The translations under genes and the position numbers were made by a program. This document shows positions 24,287 to 26,249 of a stretch of 26,249 nt of DNA, piece by piece. This stretch comes from DATARH01 sp036008175. GTDB taxonomy: Bacteria > Pseudomonadota > Alphaproteobacteria > ATCC43930 > CGMCC-115725. The notes under the pieces are model-generated. The model was not told where the DNA came from. It saw only the letters and a program-made list of their open reading frames with translations, and made no database searches. Each line of letters starts with the position of its first letter. Positions within the stretch are counted from its first letter, which is position 1. Where the stretch lies: assembly GCA_036008175.1 (NCBI GenBank), contig DASYOB010000030.1:1-26249 (forward strand), in the 5' to 3' direction.

Positions 24287-25127
24287 GCGCGCACCCGAGC
24301 TTGCGCTGACGCAATTCGCCGCACAGGCGCTCGCCGGCGGCGGCGTCCGTCAGCGGTCCGGCCTGGATGCGGTAGAAAATGCCCTTGTCGCCGAGATCGG
24401 CGCGGACAGCGATCGCGGTCAGCTTGCCGAGCAGCTCGGGTTGCTCGCGCTTCAGCCGGGCCCATTCGTCGCGCGCCGCCTCCGGGCTGCGCAGCGCGCC
24501 GAGCTGGACCCGCACCGCGCCGCCCGCCTTCGGGCTCGCGCTCGGCGCGGAGCCGAGGATTGCCGCCGCCTCTTTCGCGGCGGTTGTTTCCTTGGTGGTC
24601 GGCGCCGGCTTGACCTGGGTCGCCGGTTTCGCAGGTGCGGGCGACGCGGGTGCGGCAGGTTCCGGCGCCGCTAGCGCGGGAGCGGCGGTCGGAGCAGGGA
24701 TCGGAGGTGGAGGCGCGGCAGTCGCCTCTTTCGCCGGCGCCGTTGGGCGCGGCATCGGCTGCTCCGGCCCCGCCAGCAGCTTCTCGACCGGCGGGCCGCC
24801 CGGCTTTTCGTTGTAGAGCGAGACGTTCTGGTCCGGCACCGCCATGCCCCCCGGCTGGTCCGGCTTGACCTTGGTCGGGCTGTTGTCGGCGCGGATCAGC
24901 GGCACCCCTTCGCCGCTGCTGTTACTGGTGCCCGTCGCGGCCGGGTGACGGGTGCCCTGGACATAGGCGAAATACAGCCCGCCGGCGAAGACGATCATCG
25001 CCGCGATCGTCAACAGGCTCGCCGACCAGCGCCGCTGCGGCCGGTAATACTCGTCCGCCCGCTCCTCGCCCATCAATTCGGGCGAGTCCGCGTAATCCTC
25101 GTATTCACCGAGATGCTGTCGCATCAT
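24276..25127 (-). CDS. SPOR-domain inner-membrane protein
   Basis: The 283-residue product has a cytosolic acidic N-terminus (to about 33) and one membrane helix at about 34-56 (WSASLLTIAAMIVFAGGLYF). A long Pro/Ala-rich periplasmic linker follows, then a C-terminal SPOR domain at about 205-283 (VRVQLGALRSPEAARDEWARL, FYRIQAGPLTDAAAGERLC). SPOR domains bind denuded glycan strands at the division site, so a division or cell-wall role is likely. The ATG at 25127 shares a base with the argS stop (TAATG). A longer upstream frame is an argS shadow. Beyond the domain I cannot name it further. Confidence 0.9.
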   Translation of the reverse strand: MMRQHLGEYEDYADSPELMGEERADEYYRPQRRWSASLLTIAAMIVFAGGLYFAYVQGTRHPAATGTSNSSGEGVPLIRADNSPTKVKPDQPGGMAVPDQNVSLYNEKPGGPPVEKLLAGPEQPMPRPTAPAKEATAAPPPPIPAPTAAPALAAPEPAAPASPAPAKPATQVKPAPTTKETTAAKEAAAILGSAPSASPKAGGAVRVQLGALRSPEAARDEWARLKREQPELLGKLTAIAVRADLGDKGIFYRIQAGPLTDAAAGERLCGELRQRKLGCALVR

Positions 25128-26249
25128 TACATCTCCCCCACCGGTTCGACCCCGAAGACCCCCAGCCCCGAGGCGATCACCACAGCAACGCCGCGCACCA
25201 GCGCGAGGCGCGCCAATGTCAGATCCGGATCCGTCGCGATCAGAAACCGCAAGGTCGCGTCGTCCTTGCCCTTGGTCCACAGCAGGTGGAACTGCGCCGC
25301 GACCTCCTGCAGGAAAAACGCGATGCGGTGCGGCTCATGCGCTTCGGCGGCGCTCTCGACGATCCGCGGCCAGCTCGCGAGCAGGCGGATCAGCGCCAGT
25401 TCGAGCGGGTCGTCGAGCCGGGCAAGCGGCGCTGCCGCGAGCGCGTCGTCAGTCAATTTTGCGGCCGGAAATTCTTCGGCGGCGTGGCGCATGACCGAGG
25501 CCGCGCGGGCATGCGCGTACTGTACATAAAAGACCGGGTTGTCCTTCGACTGCTCGGTGACCTTGGCAAAGTCGAAATCGAGGGTCTGGTCGTTCTTGCG
25601 GGTCAGCATGATGAAGCGGAAGACGTCCTTGCCGACTTCCTCGACGACCTCACGCAGGGTGACAAAAGTGCCGGCGCGCTTCGACATCCGCACCGGCTCG
25701 CCGTTATCGAACAGATTGACCAGCTGCGTCAGCTTGACTTCGAGCGCGGCCTCGCCTTGGCTTAGCGCCTTCACCGCCGCCTGCATCCGCTTGACGTATC
25801 CGCCGTGGTCGGCCCCCCATACGTCGATCAAATTCCTGAAGCCGCGTCGGAATTTGTCGTGGTGATAGGCGATGTCGGCGGCGAAATAGGTCCACGACCC
25901 ATCCGATTTCTTCAGCGGCCGGTCGACTTCGTCGCCGAACCGGGTGGCGCGGAAAAGGGTCTGCGGGCGCGGCTCCCAATCATCGGGAAGCTTGCCCTTC
26001 GGCGGCTCCAGGACCCCGGTGTAGATCAGCCCGCGTTCGGCGAGTGACGCCAACGCGGCATCGACCGCCCCGCTCGCGACGATGTCGCGCTCCGACACGA
26101 AGGCATCGAAGCCGACCCCGAGCGTTGCCAGATCGGAGCGGATCAGCCCCATCATCTCACTGACGGCAAACTCGCGCAGCGGACCCAGCCACTCCGCCTC
26201 GGGGCGTCTGATCCAGCGATCGCCGTCGCGCAGCGCCAGCGCCTGGCCG
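25127..26249 (-). CDS. argS: Arginyl-tRNA synthetase, 5'-truncated by window edge
   Basis: The frame is open from the right window edge to a TAA at 25127-25129, giving about 373 C-terminal residues of a protein usually near 580. ArgRS charges tRNA-Arg. Visible segments include REFAVSEMMGLIRSDLATLGVGFDAFVSE, YFAADIAYHHDKF, DVWGADHGGYVKRMQAAV, and the KMSKR-type loop MSKRAGTFVTLREV. The DALR anticodon-binding domain is at the C-terminus (FYVQYAHARAASVMRHA onward to VRGVAVVIASGLGVFGVEPV). The internal ATG at 26155 is not the start, since in-frame ArgRS sequence continues to the edge. Confidence 0.97.
   Translation of the reverse strand, partial: GQALALRDGDRWIRRPEAEWLGPLREFAVSEMMGLIRSDLATLGVGFDAFVSERDIVASGAVDAALASLAERGLIYTGVLEPPKGKLPDDWEPRPQTLFRATRFGDEVDRPLKKSDGSWTYFAADIAYHHDKFRRGFRNLIDVWGADHGGYVKRMQAAVKALSQGEAALEVKLTQLVNLFDNGEPVRMSKRAGTFVTLREVVEEVGKDVFRFIMLTRKNDQTLDFDFAKVTEQSKDNPVFYVQYAHARAASVMRHAAEEFPAAKLTDDALAAAPLARLDDPLELALIRLLASWPRIVESAAEAHEPHRIAFFLQEVAAQFHLLWTKGKDDATLRFLIATDPDLTLARLALVRGVAVVIASGLGVFGVEPVGEM

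Noticed and set aside
24945..25529. 194-codon plus-strand frame over the SPOR gene and argS
   Set aside because: It is antisense to two well-supported genes and lacks protein-like character.

Overview
The window is a high-GC bacterial chromosome segment with the gene content of an alphaproteobacterium, probably near Rhodospirillales. That placement is inferred from gene order and protein sequence character, not from a search. Supporting signs are adk directly between secY and rpsM with no rpmJ or infA, an argS-SPOR-nagZ-scpA-scpB-tatB-tatC-serS-surE-nlpD cluster, and palindromic intergenic repeats of the kind common in this class. It is mostly core genome. I see no CRISPR array, prophage, transposase, tRNA or rRNA, and no credible new multi-gene system.

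Positions 1-11644 (+ strand) hold the end of the S10 operon, the spc operon and the alpha operon: rpsS (cut by the window edge), rplV, rpsC, rplP, rpmC, rpsQ, rplN, rplX, rplE, rpsN, rpsH, rplF, rplR, rpsE, rpmD, rplO, secY, adk, rpsM, rpsK, rpoA and rplQ. Most genes touch or overlap (ATGA or TGATG junctions). The gaps before rplO, secY, adk, rpsM and rplQ carry extra material: hairpins, a repeated 11-mer, possible leader ORFs, a near-consensus sigma70-type promoter (9076-9103) and a palindromic repeat.

Positions 11654-15569 (- strand) encode both propionyl-CoA carboxylase subunits (pccB then pccA) and a trailing acylphosphatase. Propionyl-CoA from odd-chain, branched-chain or amino-acid catabolism would be carboxylated to methylmalonyl-CoA. 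A palindromic repeat array separates pccB from pccA. A divergent PcaC-like carboxymuconolactone decarboxylase family gene follows (15721-16122, +).

Positions 16255-26249 (- strand) form a cell-envelope and housekeeping cluster, transcribed right to left: argS (cut by the edge), a SPOR-domain membrane protein, nagZ, an M50 site-2-type protease, scpA, scpB, tatB, tatC, serS, surE and an NlpD-like lipoprotein. From argS to scpB every junction overlaps. Themes are peptidoglycan turnover and division (SPOR protein, NagZ, NlpD), chromosome condensation (ScpAB), Tat export, and aminoacyl-tRNA synthesis (ArgRS, SerRS).

Points worth a second look: tatA is absent where it is normally expected; the NlpD-like LytM domain has lost zinc ligands; S17 has a long Ala/Pro-rich tail; the adk start is imitated by a short upstream ORF; an 11-base repeat is shared by the rplO and secY leaders; and a palindromic element sits between rpoA and rplQ.
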